From Phaeoceros laevis (Eukaryota; Anthocerotophyta; Anthocerotopsida; Notothyladales), in assembly GCA_049999765.1 (NCBI GenBank), contig JBNGIQ010008895.1, positions 31,014 to 95,013 of the forward strand: a DNA stretch of 64,000 nucleotides, read 5' to 3'. Numbering within the stretch: the stretch's first letter is position 1; each line of letters begins with the position of its first letter. Positions 29,529-41,875 of the stretch are shown here, piece after piece. A model generated the notes under the pieces. That model was not told the DNA's origin. It ran no database searches and worked only from the letters and a program-made list of their open reading frames with translations. The position numbers and the translations under genes were made by a program.

Positions 29529-29999
29529 CCTGCTGAATCATCTGAAGGAGGTTCAAGAACGGACAGGCCTTCAGCGGATGTGAGCAGCTCTACAACCACT
29601 AGTGAATTGAGGAGCAGAATTTGCGGGGTACATTGCGCAATTCCAAACTCTCATTTTTCTCTGACGCCCTTGTCTGGATCATCTCTAGTGGAATGGCGGT
29701 GTCTGTTGTCTGACTGGGGACTCTGACTGTAAGTTTGCTGATGGCTGGTTGTTTTCCTTCAATTGGTGTGTTCCAAACTTGGAATCTGGTGCCAAGGGTC
29801 TCTTGACCAAGAACTGTCGATTGCTCTAGGTCGGCTGCTTGGCTCGGGTGCCGACTTGTTGGGGAATTGTGTGGAATCACGGATGCAGGAGTAATGCATA
29901 CCATCAGTTGAAATTCAGGGGTTTGCGACTGGATTGGAGTCTCTTTTGTGAGTACAGAGAGTCCCACGATTGTTGTGGTGCCGGAGGCAGAGCTCCAGG

Positions 30000-31966
30000 A
30001 TGGGGACCATTAAGGCTCATCCTTACCAGCCCCCCACTGTGGATGGAGTCGTCCTTGAGCCCGTCCAGGTGTGTTTTATCGGGCACCTGCAGTAGACACC
30101 TTCAATTGTTTGCTGGCCTCGTTAGTGAGCTTGCGGATTTCGTAGGGTTTGATGGGTTAGCAATGACATTGTGTTGCTAGGTCCACGTGTTGTTTAGGCA
30201 TGGAGACAGGTCCCCATCCCCTTTTACCAACAAGGATCCCAGTCGGTGGGTGAGCAGATTGCAAGAAGCCTCGGGTCTTTTGAAAGAACTGGACTATCAT
30301 GCCCAGGAATATCCATGGGGCCAGCTAACTCAGAAGGGTTGGTTGTTTTCCCCTCTCATTCTTTAGTAACTCTGCATTCATTTGGATTCAATCCAGTAAA
30401 TCAAACCAAGCTTGCTTGAACATAGGAGCACAACAAGCCCGGGAGCTTGGAGGTTGGTTAAGAGAAAATTACTTCGAGCCACTCAGGGTGTCTCCTGAAG
30501 ACCCTTCATCTTCGTTGTTTGTGAGGTCAACCAATTTCAAGCGCACACACATGACTGGTACATCACTGGACACAGGACATCATAGCAGACTTTTACGAAG
30601 GACAGTGGTTGAAATGCTTCACCTTGCCTCCTATGCCAGTGTGGTACGTTCTTGAGGGCCTTCTGGAATCAACCAGTGGTGCTGCTTCAGTTCCAGTAAG
30701 AATACTCCCAGAGCATGAGGAGAATCTGTACAATAATGAGAGTTGTCCTCGGTAAACCACCACATGGTCCTGCGGCGTGCCACTGAAACTCGTGAGTGTT
30801 TTTTTTTTTTGTTCCTACACCAGGGGTATGTGTTTGAACTAGCTTGTTGATGCAATGTTGCAGTTTAAAGAAGTTGTGGAGAACGTGGTGGAGGGACTTA
30901 AATATGCCAGCGGAGGACTTAGATGGTCATCCGAAGGTGGTTCGCTGGCATACACAATATGAGGTTGTTCTCTGTTTTACTCCTGTTTGCCCCTCAAACA
31001 ATGCATCATTTTGTACGGGAGTTAATTGGTCTGATGATGTTGGTTCAAGGTCATAACTGATCTTGCCCTATGGATCAGGGAACGAAGAAAGCTTTGCGAA
31101 CACATTTTGAACAATCTGAAGATGCGCCTCTGATTCCATGGGTTCTTGTAAGTATCAGCTCGTTCTCTTTAGCATGCACCCCTGAAGTGACACCTAACTG
31201 CAATTCATACTGATGATTGCTTTCGGGAATGAACAGGCACTTGAGGTGGTCAACTGTGGGAGCTATCATGGCGATGCATTACCTGATGGTGTAGTGCAAA
31301 GCGATATAGATAATGTTATACAAGGGCTTGCGGTGGATTTTGCCGGAACTTTCCAGGTACTGTGAACCTTAGAGCAAACAGTGCAGTATTGTCCTTTGGA
31401 GAGTCAGCGTGGGAATTGCCACCTTTTGTTCATGTCCATAACTGGTGCAATTGGTTTCGGCAGGACAAGGAAGTCTGTAAATTGTCCATGGGAAGGCTTC
31501 TCAAAGAAATTACAGATCGGATGGTTGAAAGTCAGGACGAATCGAAGAAGGATCCCTCTTTGTTTCTTTACTCTGGTCATGACGCAACCATCATTCCACT
31601 ATCAGGTTAGTATGGCACATCGTGTTCATGCTGTTGTCTCCCACATCGTCTATAAGCCAGGGGCGGCCTAACTTCCTTACCGTTCATGCAGTATGTCTAG
31701 GTTCATTCTGGAAGACGTGGCCAGATTATGTGTCATTCATTATCTTGGAGTTGTTGAGGTGTCCAAGGGGAAATCAGTTGTATGTCAGGGTACTCTATAA
31801 TGGACAGGAGGAGGCCCTGTCATTGTGTCAACCTGGAGAGGCACTCCCTCCTGCAGGTCCTGTCAAAAAAGGGCTCTTCACATTGCAAGAGTTCCTGAAT
31901 CATGTCAGTTGGTGTCTCATATCGCAAGAAGACTTCCTCACACAATGCCAGATTTCTGATCTCTAG
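30000..31966 (+). CDS. Histidine acid phosphatase (lysophosphatidate/acid phosphatase type)
   Basis: Clade-2 histidine phosphatase, probably acting on a phosphomonoester such as lysophosphatidate. Exons read by splice signals: 30000-30068; 30181-30337 with the catalytic RHGDRSP; 30426-30557 (GAQQARELGGWLREN, FVRSTNFKRT); 30640-30751 (VPVRILPEHEENLYNN); from 30864 onward; about 31454-31605 with the second catalytic motif SGHDATIIPL; and a last exon of about 31692-31966 with the tail NQLYVRVLYNGQEE. The middle exons (about 30900-31350) are unclear. Both active-site motifs, RHGxRxP and HD, are intact. The start at 30000 gives a short N terminus without a clear signal peptide. The exact substrate is not predictable from sequence. 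Confidence 0.82.
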
Positions 31967-32139
31967 TAGGGAGAAGGATTCATAGTGGCTTGATTCAGGC
32001 ATTAGTTCAGAGGTTACCTAGATTGTTGTTTCATAGTCAAGCCTTGGCTGGGGATGTTATTGGTATCATGCTAATATCTTACCCAGGAAGTGTATTTTGC
32101 AATTACTTCCAACTAATTCCCAAATTTATCTTCAGTCAA

Positions 32140-32210
32140 GGGATCGGGAGGAAGCTAGTCAATTAGATCGAGGGGAAGCTAGTCAATTAGATCGAGGGGA
32201 AGCTTGTCAA
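32140..32210. repeat. 24-bp direct repeats
   Basis: Two to three copies of a unit containing GGAAGCTAGTCAATTAGATC in the intergenic region before NBP35. Probably simple slippage. Confidence 0.6.
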
Positions 32211-32577
32211 CGGATCGGCGAGACCTATATCACCGACTGGACACGAAATAGAGAACCTTCATGTCTGAATAGGAGTGGTACAGAGTCCTTAATCCGCAGT
32301 ACTCAATCGGATTTGAATCCCCTCGTTGTGACTGTGACTGAAGGCCTCTGACCATAGCCCTAGCATGTGTCCGCGCAAAATTCGCAGATTATTCTGATGA
32401 GCTTGTTCAATACTGTCGTTTTACTGCGTACGCCTCCAACGAAGCAACGAGCATAGTTCACAGAGCGCCAAGTGTGCGGACTGCCTAGCTCTGTTGCCGT
32501 GTACATCAAATTCGCGGTTCAGAAGGCGTGATAATTCACAGGTTGAGCGTCGATACCCGAATCGAAGTGCCGAAGCA

Positions 32578-33660
32578 ATGGAGAATGGGAACGGTCATGT
32601 GGACGACGACGTTCCTGTCGGTGCAGTTCCAGAAGATGCCAATCCACACTGTCCGGGCTCAGAAGCTGAGGCAGCTGGCAAAGCAGCAGCTTGTGAAGGT
32701 TGCCCCAACCAAGAAGCTTGTGCAACGGCTCCCAAGGGCCCTGATCCAGACTTAGTGGATATTGCGGAGCGCCTGAGCACAGTGAAGCATAAGGTCCTGG
32801 TCTTATCTGGGAAGGGGGGAGTTGGCAAGAGTACATTTGCAGCTCAACTCTCATTCGCGCTTGCTGCTAGGGATAAGCAAGTGGGGCTGCTGGACATAGA
32901 CATATGCGGTCCGAGTATACCCAAGATGTTGGGACTAGAAGGACAGGAAATTCATCAAAGTAACCTGGGTTGGTCTCCCGTGTATGTGGAAGATAACTTG
33001 GGTGTCATGTCCATTGGTTTTATGCTATCTGACCCAGACGAAGCTGTGATTTGGAGGGGGCCTCGGAAAAACGGCTTGATCAAGCAGTTTTTGAAAGATG
33101 TATATTGGGGAGACTTGGATTACCTTGTTGTGGATGCACCTCCAGGCACGTCAGATGAGCATATTTCCATAGTCCAGTACTTGAAAGTTACAGATGTTGA
33201 TGGAGCAATTATTGTAACAACTCCCCAGGAAGTATCATTGATTGATGTGAGAAAAGAGGTCAACTTCTGCAAAAAGGTTGGAATCCCTATATTGGGCGTT
33301 GTGGAGAATATGAGTGGGTTGCAACAGCCCCTGCAGAGCTTAGCGTTCAAGAGCTTATCGAGCAGTGGTGAGGAGGATGTGACTGAGCAAGTGTTGGATG
33401 TAATTAAGAAGCATGCCCCTCATTTGCTGTCGGTCTTTGCAAGCTCCGAGGTGTTCTACGCAGGAGCTGGAGGCGCTGAAAAGATGGCTAATGCAATGAA
33501 TGTGCCCTTTTTGGGGCGTGTGCCTCTAGACCCAAAGCTGGGAAGGGCGGCAGAGGAGGGACGCTCTTGTTTTGCAGATCCTGATTGCACAGCTAGCTCA
33601 TCAGCCTTGCAGAGGATTATTAACAAGGTTTTAAAAACTATAGAAGGATCACAAAGTTGA
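32578..33660 (+). CDS. NBP35: Cytosolic Fe-S scaffold NBP35/NUBP1
   Basis: P-loop NTPase scaffold of the cytosolic iron-sulfur assembly pathway. The N-terminal Cys cluster is visible: HCPG, then [10 protein letters not shown] (about residues 20-45). Then come Walker [10 protein letters not shown], a switch with [20 protein letters not shown], and Walker [15 protein letters not shown]. The CxxC-like pair present in the Nbp35/Cfd1 complexes of fungi and animals is not obvious near the C terminus, as in plant NBP35, which works as a homodimer. The C terminus ends SQS. Start chosen at MENGNG (32578), where plant orthologues begin; the frame is open up to 32494. The gene is a single exon of 360 residues, whereas most neighbours have many introns. 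Confidence 0.93.
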   Translation: MENGNGHVDDDVPVGAVPEDANPHCPGSEAEAAGKAAACEGCPNQEACATAPKGPDPDLVDIAERLSTVKHKVLVLSGKGGVGKSTFAAQLSFALAARDKQVGLLDIDICGPSIPKMLGLEGQEIHQSNLGWSPVYVEDNLGVMSIGFMLSDPDEAVIWRGPRKNGLIKQFLKDVYWGDLDYLVVDAPPGTSDEHISIVQYLKVTDVDGAIIVTTPQEVSLIDVRKEVNFCKKVGIPILGVVENMSGLQQPLQSLAFKSLSSSGEEDVTEQVLDVIKKHAPHLLSVFASSEVFYAGAGGAEKMANAMNVPFLGRVPLDPKLGRAAEEGRSCFADPDCTASSSALQRIINKVLKTIEGSQS

Positions 33661-34826
33661 TGGCACATCCAGGCCCCGTAACGGGCTAGCTTGCCATTGC
33701 GTTGTTCTTTATAGGCTGCAGACAACAACAAAGGATTCTGCCAGAGAGTTCACTTATAAAGTCCCTTTATTTGTTTCCACTGTCGAGGAAAGCTCTGTGC
33801 CTGGGCTCATAAGACGGAAACATGTCACATGCTTGCCTTTCTGCTTATGGGTCCCTACTGTCCACACTTTGTAGACATCACGCCTGTTATCAGAGCACCT
33901 TGGTCTTGTTTACTGGACTGGTAGCTCTCTTGAACATGGCAGGTCATAAGGAAGGCGCCAAGAGCGAGGGAGCGGGAAGAATCAGTTGGTCCTACCAATT
34001 GATTGCTTTTCTTGTTAGCTGCAAAGCTGATGATGCGTCTTCCGTGCTATGCTTGCATCATGACGTTATGGGAACTGGGTCTTTTTCCTCTGTGATCATT
34101 AGGAGGCAACAATGCTTCGAGACGAAATCTGTCTTACAGCAATTTGTACAGCACTCTTTGGGAGAGTGGGCAGTTTACTGGCAAGCGTGCTTTTATAGCA
34201 CCAGTTTTCCGTTTGTTACTGATTTGACCTTGGCCTTGGTATGCACCCTCCTTTCCGGAACAGTTTCATGGTGTGGTGCTTGTTGTCCCTGATGCTTCCT
34301 TGTTATACTACATTTTACTCCTGGACTAGTGGGTGATGACTTACCTGGCGCCTGCACTTCGCCTACTTTGCTGCTTGTAACTTCAACTGCCATTGCATCT
34401 TCAAGCACACTTACAGCTTGCATTTGTTTCTCATCTCAATTCCAAACGTACAGCTAAAATGCGCTGTTCGAAACCTCTCGACATGATAACACTTTACTAA
34501 ACTGCGTTCTGCGTTCAGGCTATCATCTACATCTGTTTTAACCCTAATCAAGTTACCTCTTCGTCACGCAGCAGACTACGTATCAGAAAGCAAATAGTAC
34601 TCTAGTCTTGTTCTTGGAAAATTGGCACGGCGGCCCGGCTTTTTCTCATTGGCATGCCGATATAGTCGTGGCCCACCGTTCATCCCTATCCAGGGTCGTC
34701 TCCCTCAAATGAAAACTGTGTGTTGCCAGAAAGACCACCGGTGGCCTCCTTGAGGGAAGCGTGTGCCGGAGCTGCGTTGCCTGCCAAAGCCATGCTCCAG
34801 GACCTGACGTGACCCGGACAAACCTC
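33661..34826. other. Intergenic, no supported gene
   Basis: 3' flank of NBP35 and 5' flank of the DUF2358-like gene. A 156-residue plus-strand ORF (33822-34292) is Cys/Leu-rich, starts only 160 bp after NBP35 and has no domain; it is most likely 3' UTR. Confidence 0.5.
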
Positions 34827-36188
34827 ATGGCGCTCCGCTGCGACCTTGTTGTGCCACGCACTGCCGCTGTCGCCTTGCCGTCGGGAGCAGCGCCCACGGC
34901 AACATGTATTTCACCAACTTCTTCTGGGAATGGGGCATCGCCTGGCATCCCTTCACTGGCGAAGTTCAATTCCTCAACCAAGTTGCAGCGCCTCAGCCGG
35001 GGAGCTGGATGTTGCGCCGCACCAATTGAGCTTTACAGGAGGGACTCCAATTTGTGGAATGTGAGATGCGACGCAGCCGGGAAGAGCGTGGCCGTTGTGG
35101 AGGAGAGAAACACGGAGGAGGACAAGGATGTGTTTGTGTGGCGGCCACCTTTCGGCGGAGAGGTGGACCTACTTTCTGTTGCACAGGAGGATGGGCGCAG
35201 TCCCGAGGAAGTACTCTACAGAAGCTGGATTACCTCGGGGTTTGGCAATGCGGCGGTCAAGTCCTCGCCCCCGCCTCGTCAGAAGAAGGAAGGCTCGCAC
35301 AAGGACGAGTTTTACCTGAACGCGGGCTACGCCATTAGAACCCTGAGAGAAGAGCTGCCGACTATGTTCTACAAGGAACTCACCTATGACATTTACAGGT
35401 TCTTCACTTATGCCTGATTCTCATGTTCTCAGAATTGCAAGCTTTTACCCAAAGGGGTACTCTTGTCATGTTCACCTCAGGATGATGATGGTGGTGGTGG
35501 TGGTGTTGGCGTTGGTGGAGTGTGTGTGGGTTTATTTCATGTCTGGTGTTTTCTGTGGTCACTGGTGTAGTTATATCAGCTGGGTGGCGGCTGGTGCTGT
35601 GTTGAGTCACGTTGCCGTGCTGATTGTGGAGTCTCTCGGTCGGCAGTGTAGCTGATGGCTGATGGCTCACTGTGCAGGGAGGATATCGTTTTCCGTGATC
35701 CTTTGAATACCTTCGGAGGATTACACAATTACAAGCTAATTTTTGCAGCTCTGCGGTTTCACGGGAAAATATTTTTCAAGGCCATTTGTGTGGACATTGT
35801 CCGTGTTTGGCAGCCATGTGACAACGTGATTACTGTACGCTGGACCGTCCGTGGAGTGCCACGTGTCCCATGGGAAGCACAGGGTCGGTTTGAAGGGACA
35901 TCTGAGTACAAGTTGGACAAGGAAGGGAAGATCTACGAGCACAAGGTCGACAATGTGCTGCTGAACAGTCCTCCGAAGTTCCATGCTCAGACTGTGCTGG
36001 ACCTTGTGAGAGTGGGTCATACAAACCCTACTCCGACATTTTACTCGAAATTTGGAAGCTTTATGGGGCGGTTATCTCCGTATTTGCAGCGGTTTACCTG
36101 GGTTCGCTACTACTGGGCTTTGATTTGCACGATAGCTCTGGTCGACAAGAGGGATCTGTGTAGTGACACTGCTATTGATGCATCATGA
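34827..36188 (+). CDS. DUF2358-like (NTF2-fold) protein, probably plastid
   Basis: Conserved plant and cyanobacterial protein of unknown function with an NTF2/SnoaL-like fold. Two exons, 34827-35398 and 35678-36188, joined within an Arg codon. The first ~70 residues are Ala/Ser/Pro/Arg-rich and poor in acidic residues, like a chloroplast transit peptide. The conserved part starts IRTLREELPTMFYKELTYDI and continues after the intron with EDIVFRDPLNTFGGLHNYKL, WTVRGVPRVPWE and a Tyr-rich C terminus. An upstream in-frame Met at 34761 exists but adds Cys-rich sequence unlike the family. The intron holds a GGT-rich simple repeat (about 35480-35520). A second family member lies at 56477-57740. Confidence 0.85.
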
Positions 36189-37031
36189 GGAGCCAGTCTG
36201 TGGACTATTGTACCATACCAAATTATTACCTACAGGAGCTGTAGTCAGAGGCTTTAAGATGGCTCATGTGGCTAGATTTGTATATACAGAGCTGGTCCGG
36301 TGTTTCTGCTTCTTAAAAGTGACATGCACGAAGAAAGCGTATCATATGGCCCTCTCATCCGATTGCTCAAAATGTTGGCATCATGTCACTATCCGACTTT
36401 GCTGAAGGGGTTTCGCTAAGTTAGGTATGGTGTGTCCAGAGATTCGTGATTGAACTCAGATAGTGTCCTGACCTGCATCTCATTCGCATGTGCATCGTGG
36501 GAGACTGGTAGCAAGCCTGGTCTCGGGAGAATAGAAGGGCCTCGCGGCTGTTCCCCCCACTGGAACAGTGAATGAAGTTCAGGATTCTGTATACACAAAT
36601 AATAGGGATAACAGGACCCCCCCTAATCTTGTTCTGTTGACAAGTTTTTTATAGGAAGGGTTGCGCTTTATTTGTGGTACTATACATGTCTGGATGATGT
36701 TTTGGCATCTGAACGTGTATCCACAGGCTGTACGTTTTGTTACATATGATTGGGAGTAGGAAGCTGGTGTGGCTTTCACAGGTGGTGGTCTGGTGGACGT
36801 TCACTGTCTACCAGTGATGAACATGCTTATGACAGAGAATGTCGCAGGACTTGCTAGCAGTCTCCATAAGAAGCCTGTTTGTATTTTTTGTCCCCTATAA
36901 AGTCATATTTTCCTTGGTGGTCGTTCACTGTACCTAAGCACCGTGTGTCTGAATGGTTGTCGCACATCCTGCTTTGGAATAGGGTGCTACAATGTGGGTT
37001 TGTAGCCTTCACTAGTGGCACAAGTTTGTTC
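36189..37031. other. Intergenic, converging 3' ends
   Basis: 3' flanks of the DUF2358-like gene and of the unrecognised minus-strand gene. Short chance ORFs only; no RNA gene seen. Confidence 0.5.
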
Positions 37032-37643
37032 TCATAGGTATGGAAACGGCTTATTCACTCCCTGATCCTTGGTCTGGGTGGCTATAGTAATATGCTGCGG
37101 GAAAACAGAATCTATGGCGTTGCGAATTTTGTCTATGGCAATCCACGCAGTCTTGAGGTCTTCAAGAAGCAGGTTGTACCGGTCCTGTTCGTTCTTGAGA
37201 TCTTCCTTAGCAAAGATGATTTGCTCCTTGATATACCACACGTCTTTCTGTGCCTTGGCAACTTCAGCCCGGGTTGCGGTGACGGGCAGAGACGATTGTT
37301 CCACGGTCATGAGCTTGTTGTCTACCACCAGTTCCATCAGTTTGTCTACTCTAGGTTCATCCTTCAAGATGCTTTTGCCAGTCTCCTCCTTGGCTTCCAC
37401 AACTGCAGGTTTGGTTTCTGGCTCCTCGGCATAAACCAAGGGCCTGACTTTCTGCCAAGCAAACTGGTCGGGTTTTGGAGTGTGAATTTCGCACTCTTCC
37501 ACTGCTGGATCCGGCATCTCGTTCCTCATCCATGGAGGTTCAATTGAAAGCTGGTACGCGCGAGTCTTTCTCTTATCGTACTTTTTGGGCTTCTCCGGGG
37601 GTGGAGGTGTGGGTGGTGGGAGGGCAATGGGAATAAACGACAT
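37032..37643 (-). CDS. Unrecognised Pro-rich coiled-coil protein, about 203 aa
   Basis: I do not recognise a family. The start is placed at MSFIPIALPPP (37643), where a poly-Pro segment begins; the frame continues up to 37667. Residues 10-30 are Pro/Lys-rich (PPPEKPKKYDKRKTRAYQ), followed by PPWMRNEMPDP and FAWQKVRPLVY, short aromatic motifs that look conserved and not random. A charged linker follows, then from about 120 a helical, probably coiled-coil stretch (WYIKEQIIFAKEDLKNEQDR) to the C terminus. The codon pattern and the long open frame argue for a real gene. The Pro-rich start and coiled coil resemble some small axonemal proteins, but this is only a guess. Confidence 0.6.
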   Translation of the reverse strand: MSFIPIALPPPTPPPPEKPKKYDKRKTRAYQLSIEPPWMRNEMPDPAVEECEIHTPKPDQFAWQKVRPLVYAEEPETKPAVVEAKEETGKSILKDEPRVDKLMELVVDNKLMTVEQSSLPVTATRAEVAKAQKDVWYIKEQIIFAKEDLKNEQDRYNLLLEDLKTAWIAIDKIRNAIDSVFPQHITIATQTKDQGVNKPFPYL

Positions 37644-38174
37644 GTTGCCTCTCTTACAAGAGATCAAGGTTAGTTAGATTAATCCTGGAATCGTATAAAT
37701 TGCTCCTGCCTAGACAGGTTGTCCGAACATGACAATTTCCATGCGCCACAGCAACATGCAACGGTCCCAGGCGCCGAAGGACAAGCCGACTTCAACATTC
37801 ACATGAGTTGTCCCCCTATTGACAATGAGGAACTCAATGATGCCAAGAAGGAAGTTCAAAGATTACCTCAAGAAAAACCCTTCATTACCAAAGGTCGTCC
37901 CGGGCATCTAATTGGGCGACACCCCTACTCCTAAATATTCGCAATTGCTGCCTGACGATTGGGTCTCAACGTTTACCTTCAGTTCCTGCGGCAGTATTTG
38001 GCCAACTGCTGAGTCTAAGAGATGGCATTCCTAATCAAAATTGACGGCCTCTTCAACCACCATTCCGCCTGGCTGAGATTACCCGGCGCTGGATGACCTT
38101 CCTGCTTTTATCCAAGGTGGTGTTGAAAGTGGACAAATATTTACAACAGCCAGATGACTGCAGCCAGGGCAGCT

Positions 38175-39878
38175 TCAAGCCAACACCAGGCGGAGCCCTT
38201 TGGGTTGCTCGTTGTAATGTTGGCGCAACCCTGAAATAGGTGAAGGAAGTTGCCTCGAGTTCCCGAGCCTGGAAACTGGGGATAGAATGTTGCTGGGGCT
38301 CCTCACCCCTTGCATATGGGCCGTGCTTCCTGCCCACAGAAAACGCTCAGAATAGGGGCTTAACAGGCTCTCGCAGAACTCGACCTCATTCTCGGCAGTC
38401 AGGCCCTGCCACACACAGGCGCGTCAATACTCACCATACACAACAGGAGCAAACCAAACCCTAAACGATTGTTTGAGCACGCTTCTCACCTCAGCCATGG
38501 CCTTTATCTTCAAAGCAGTGTCTCGAGTTAGAAGGACCACCCTGCCATTTTGAATCTTCTCGTTAAAAAGCAAGGCACATTCCAGGATGTGGTCGTCGTT
38601 CGTGGGTGACATGAGGTCACCTGGTCCTCTAGTGCTGAAGGGATCTGCTGGAGGTGTAGGAACAGTCTCTGACGAGTTCTGGACATGGATCCATGATGGT
38701 AGGCCCCTCATGCACGAATCAATCCAGTTCAGAGCTGCACGCGCTACATGGCCGAGATTGCTACGGAGTTTCAGAGAGTCCAGCTCACGAATCACTACAA
38801 GCCACATCTTATGGAATTAGCTGAACTGCTCCAATACAACTAGCATATTCTGTCACCAAGAGTGAAGATTTTAGCGTTTCACCTATCTTGGGTATGATGA
38901 CCCGGGTGTCCTTGTTGCCTTCAAGTTGTCGAAGCACTTTCAAGGAATTAGGTTGGAGCAGACAACTGGTGTCCACCACCATATGCCATCGCCGCTTGTC
39001 TCCATCAGTAACTGTAAGCCTCCTGAACATCTGATCTAGGTTCTTAACCTGCAGCAGACACTCAGGTTGAGAACAATGAACTTTATATGACGGAAAAAAG
39101 CGGGAGCAAAAATGGAGAGCGCCAGAACCTATAGTGACACAGTGGAAATGCTCACAGCAGCAGAGGATCTTAACCGCAGCCTTGGCAGCCCGAGAGTGCT
39201 GGCAGTATCTAGTTCTTGAGGAGAGTCTTCACTTGTCTCACATGGCAGAGGCTGGAAGGGGATCCTTTGAGCCCCGGCGGTACCTGTTGTTCCTCTGAAG
39301 GATGGATCACATAGCCTAGTCTTACCTCCCTCATATGGCGAAACACAGCCATCCTGGGGCCGGATATTTTCCTTGTCGGACTCATAACTCTCTTCCTCGT
39401 TGTCAGAAGCAGGCCTGTCCTGGTTCTCCCATTCAAGTTGCTCAGCAAAGCGCAGCAAAGCTGTATCCGCATCATCCACGACGTCTTCCTTACTCGGAAC
39501 GTCGGCATCACTTAACTCCTCGTTTTCCGCTTCCTCCTGGTCTGACATTTTCAGGGCGGGTAGTGGTGCCGAGTTGCATCTCCGTAGCCACAAACTTGAG
39601 CGTGCGGTCCCCTGGCTAATCACTGTCTGCTCTGACTCCTGCCTTGCTAGGATTTTGGGTTGTTGCTTCACATTCTTCTGACTGCTGCCCAACTTTTCAG
39701 CAGATCTGGCATTCACCGTTGATGCTTGCAATGAGCTGAATGCAAGACGGCGAGGGGGAGCTCGAGGAGGCAAATCTGAACCATCCCTGTGTGGTGTCCT
39801 CTGTGGCGAATAGGGCACCTCATTTTCCTCATTTGCCGACCTGGTTTGTAGACGGCCTTTCTGCTGAGTCTTGGGCAT
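38175..39878 (-). CDS. SWT1: SWT1-like PIN-domain endoribonuclease
   Basis: Probable nuclear RNA quality-control endonuclease of the SWT1 family. Four exons on the minus strand. Exon 1, about 39878-39160: a disordered, acidic Ser-rich N terminus. Exon 2, about 39046-38878: WHMVVDTSCLLQPNSLKVL, the first PIN aspartate, ending VIIPKI. Exon 3, about 38805-38491: VIRELDSLKLRS, then DHILECALLFNE and VVLLTRDTALKIKAMAE, the further acidic residues. Exon 4, about 38403-38175: ENEVEFCESLLSPYSERFLW. The acidic quartet expected for PIN nucleases appears complete. The C-terminal tail after FLW is less certain. The N-terminal region is long compared with the ~120-residue PIN domain, which is usual for SWT1. 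Confidence 0.8.
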
Positions 39879-40205
39879 TCTCCCGGGCGAGACTGTAAAT
39901 CAGCTGGAGCTGAGCAAGCCTGATGACGACCGCGGACTGGAAGAGGGCGCGTAAACGATCGCCGATGATGTGCAGGGGGAAGTGCTGGAAGGGGGTACGA
40001 AAGGGCCCAGATGGCAGAGAGAGGGAAGGAATGTGTTCAAACTAGAGGGCCATTCAAACGCTCCAATGGCGCACAAGGCACTTCCAACGTCTTTATCTTT
40101 AACCACGGCTAGGTTCATCCTAACTTCATACAAACTACAATAGACATGACTCTTTGATGGGCTCGTGCGCGAACGCTCGACTAACTAACCTCTCCGCCAT
40201 CTTAC

Positions 40206-40483
40206 GGGATTATGAGCGTAATCCCACTCCTTTATGGAGATTAGCACCGGGTAGCACATTACTACCAACGCCGGGTAGCACATTACCAACGCCGGGTAGC
40301 ACATTATGCCTGCAAGTCGCGGGATTACTGCAAGTCGCGGGATTACGCTCATAATCCCGGGGCTCGCGCGGGCTTTATAACTCGCCGCTTCCCTTTTAAG
40401 TATGTTAAAGGAAGGCGGTCGCACCGGGTAGCATTACCCGTGCTAATGCCATAACCCAGTGCTCCCGGCTTCCTTTAACATAC
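40206..40483. repeat. Nested palindromes and direct repeats
   Basis: GGGATTATGAGCGTAATCCC (40206-40225) recurs as its exact reverse complement at 40339-40358. GTATGTTAAAGGAAG (40400-40414) recurs as its exact reverse complement at 40469-40483. Between and around these are four copies of CCGGGTAGCA followed by CATTA or TTA. The cluster starts about 330 bp upstream of the SWT1-like start codon and marks the border of an AT-rich island. Confidence 0.85.
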
Positions 40484-41875
40484 TCATAATCGGCGTCTTC
40501 CAACCGACAAGTTACACTACTTGTGTTACCAGGTCCTGCTGAAAGTGGCACCTTATTCTTTTGAGGCCATGGCCCCTTTCGCAATAGGAAGTTCCAAGAT
40601 TGCTACTCATGAGGTGTGGCAAAGGAGAGAGATATTATTCAACTTGTTGCACAAACTACGGCCTAAAGTGTGTCTAGTGGATTGAGCTGTTGTTCCTTGA
40701 TGAAAATTCTTGATGAAAATTGCGTCCTCGGTGCTTGAAGCACTGGAGCCCACTCTAGCAATGCAAAGCTCAAGCTCATGTGCACCAGTACCTAGGCAAC
40801 GTAACTAAAAATTTATCCCCTCCAGGGAAGGCTAGGTAATCTCCACATCGCATACCAAGAACAAGAAACACGGCGGCAGAACTTTTATGGATGCTTGTTG
40901 GCAGACAAAAAAAGGAAGGGACCTTGTGTTGTTGTGCTTAAAGATTTTGCGAACGTTGTGCTCTTTTATTAGGACAAGAGGATCCTAGCACATCCTTTAT
41001 AAGGTGGTATAAAGATGAAACAAACAGAACCTTGGTCATTTTATCCTGCGATACAACATTTGTAGGATATTTGCTGCAAACATCTATCAACTTCATCTGC
41101 TGCAGCAATTAAAGTGAGAATATATTATTTTGACTTTGCAATGGACTTAACGTGAACTTTCTTCACTACTTGTCATCACCTACAATATTGCATTTGAACT
41201 AAATTGTCTAGTAGATGGAAATAGAAAAACTGATGCACCCACAAGTGAATATAAATCAGGTCTACAACCTTTCTATCTCAGAGGAGCACTTTGTTCATGG
41301 GTGAGCAAATGCCACTAAGAAGTTTCTCAGCTCTGCAATTGATCTCTGAGTTACATATAATGATAACAAATTAGTCATTACTTTTCCATGACAACCTGAA
41401 TTTTATGTCCGTATTTGCTGCTTCTGGAAGCTCATGAATAATGCATTTCTTCGCACAAGGTGGAAGATAAGAGAGTAGACTTTTTTTTTTTGTGAACTAG
41501 ATATCGGAGTAAATTAATTATTTCTAAGTCCATATCCAAATGTACAATGTACCATTCAACCTACCCCTCGAGAGGCTGGAGGTTATGCAAATGACAATAA
41601 GGATTTTTGCATATATTCTGAAGAGGCGGTAGAAGATGTTGGACCATGCATTATTGTTGCTAGGCATATAACAAAAAGATTTCATGCAACTATTATAAAA
41701 TGCAGCTCATCCTCAAGCGTGCGGTATGGGATACCTTTGTCAATAATATAGAGGAAATTAGTTCAGGGTCTTTACAAGCATCTCAACCATCACAGGGATT
41801 TAATCCGGCTGTGTCTTCCGAATTTTACTAGAATAACGAAGGTAGAAATAAATGCTTTCTTTTACAATCATCATT

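Noticed and set aside
33822-34292. 156-residue plus-strand ORF after NBP35
   Set aside because: No domain, Cys/Leu-rich, 160 bp after the NBP35 stop; more likely 3' UTR.
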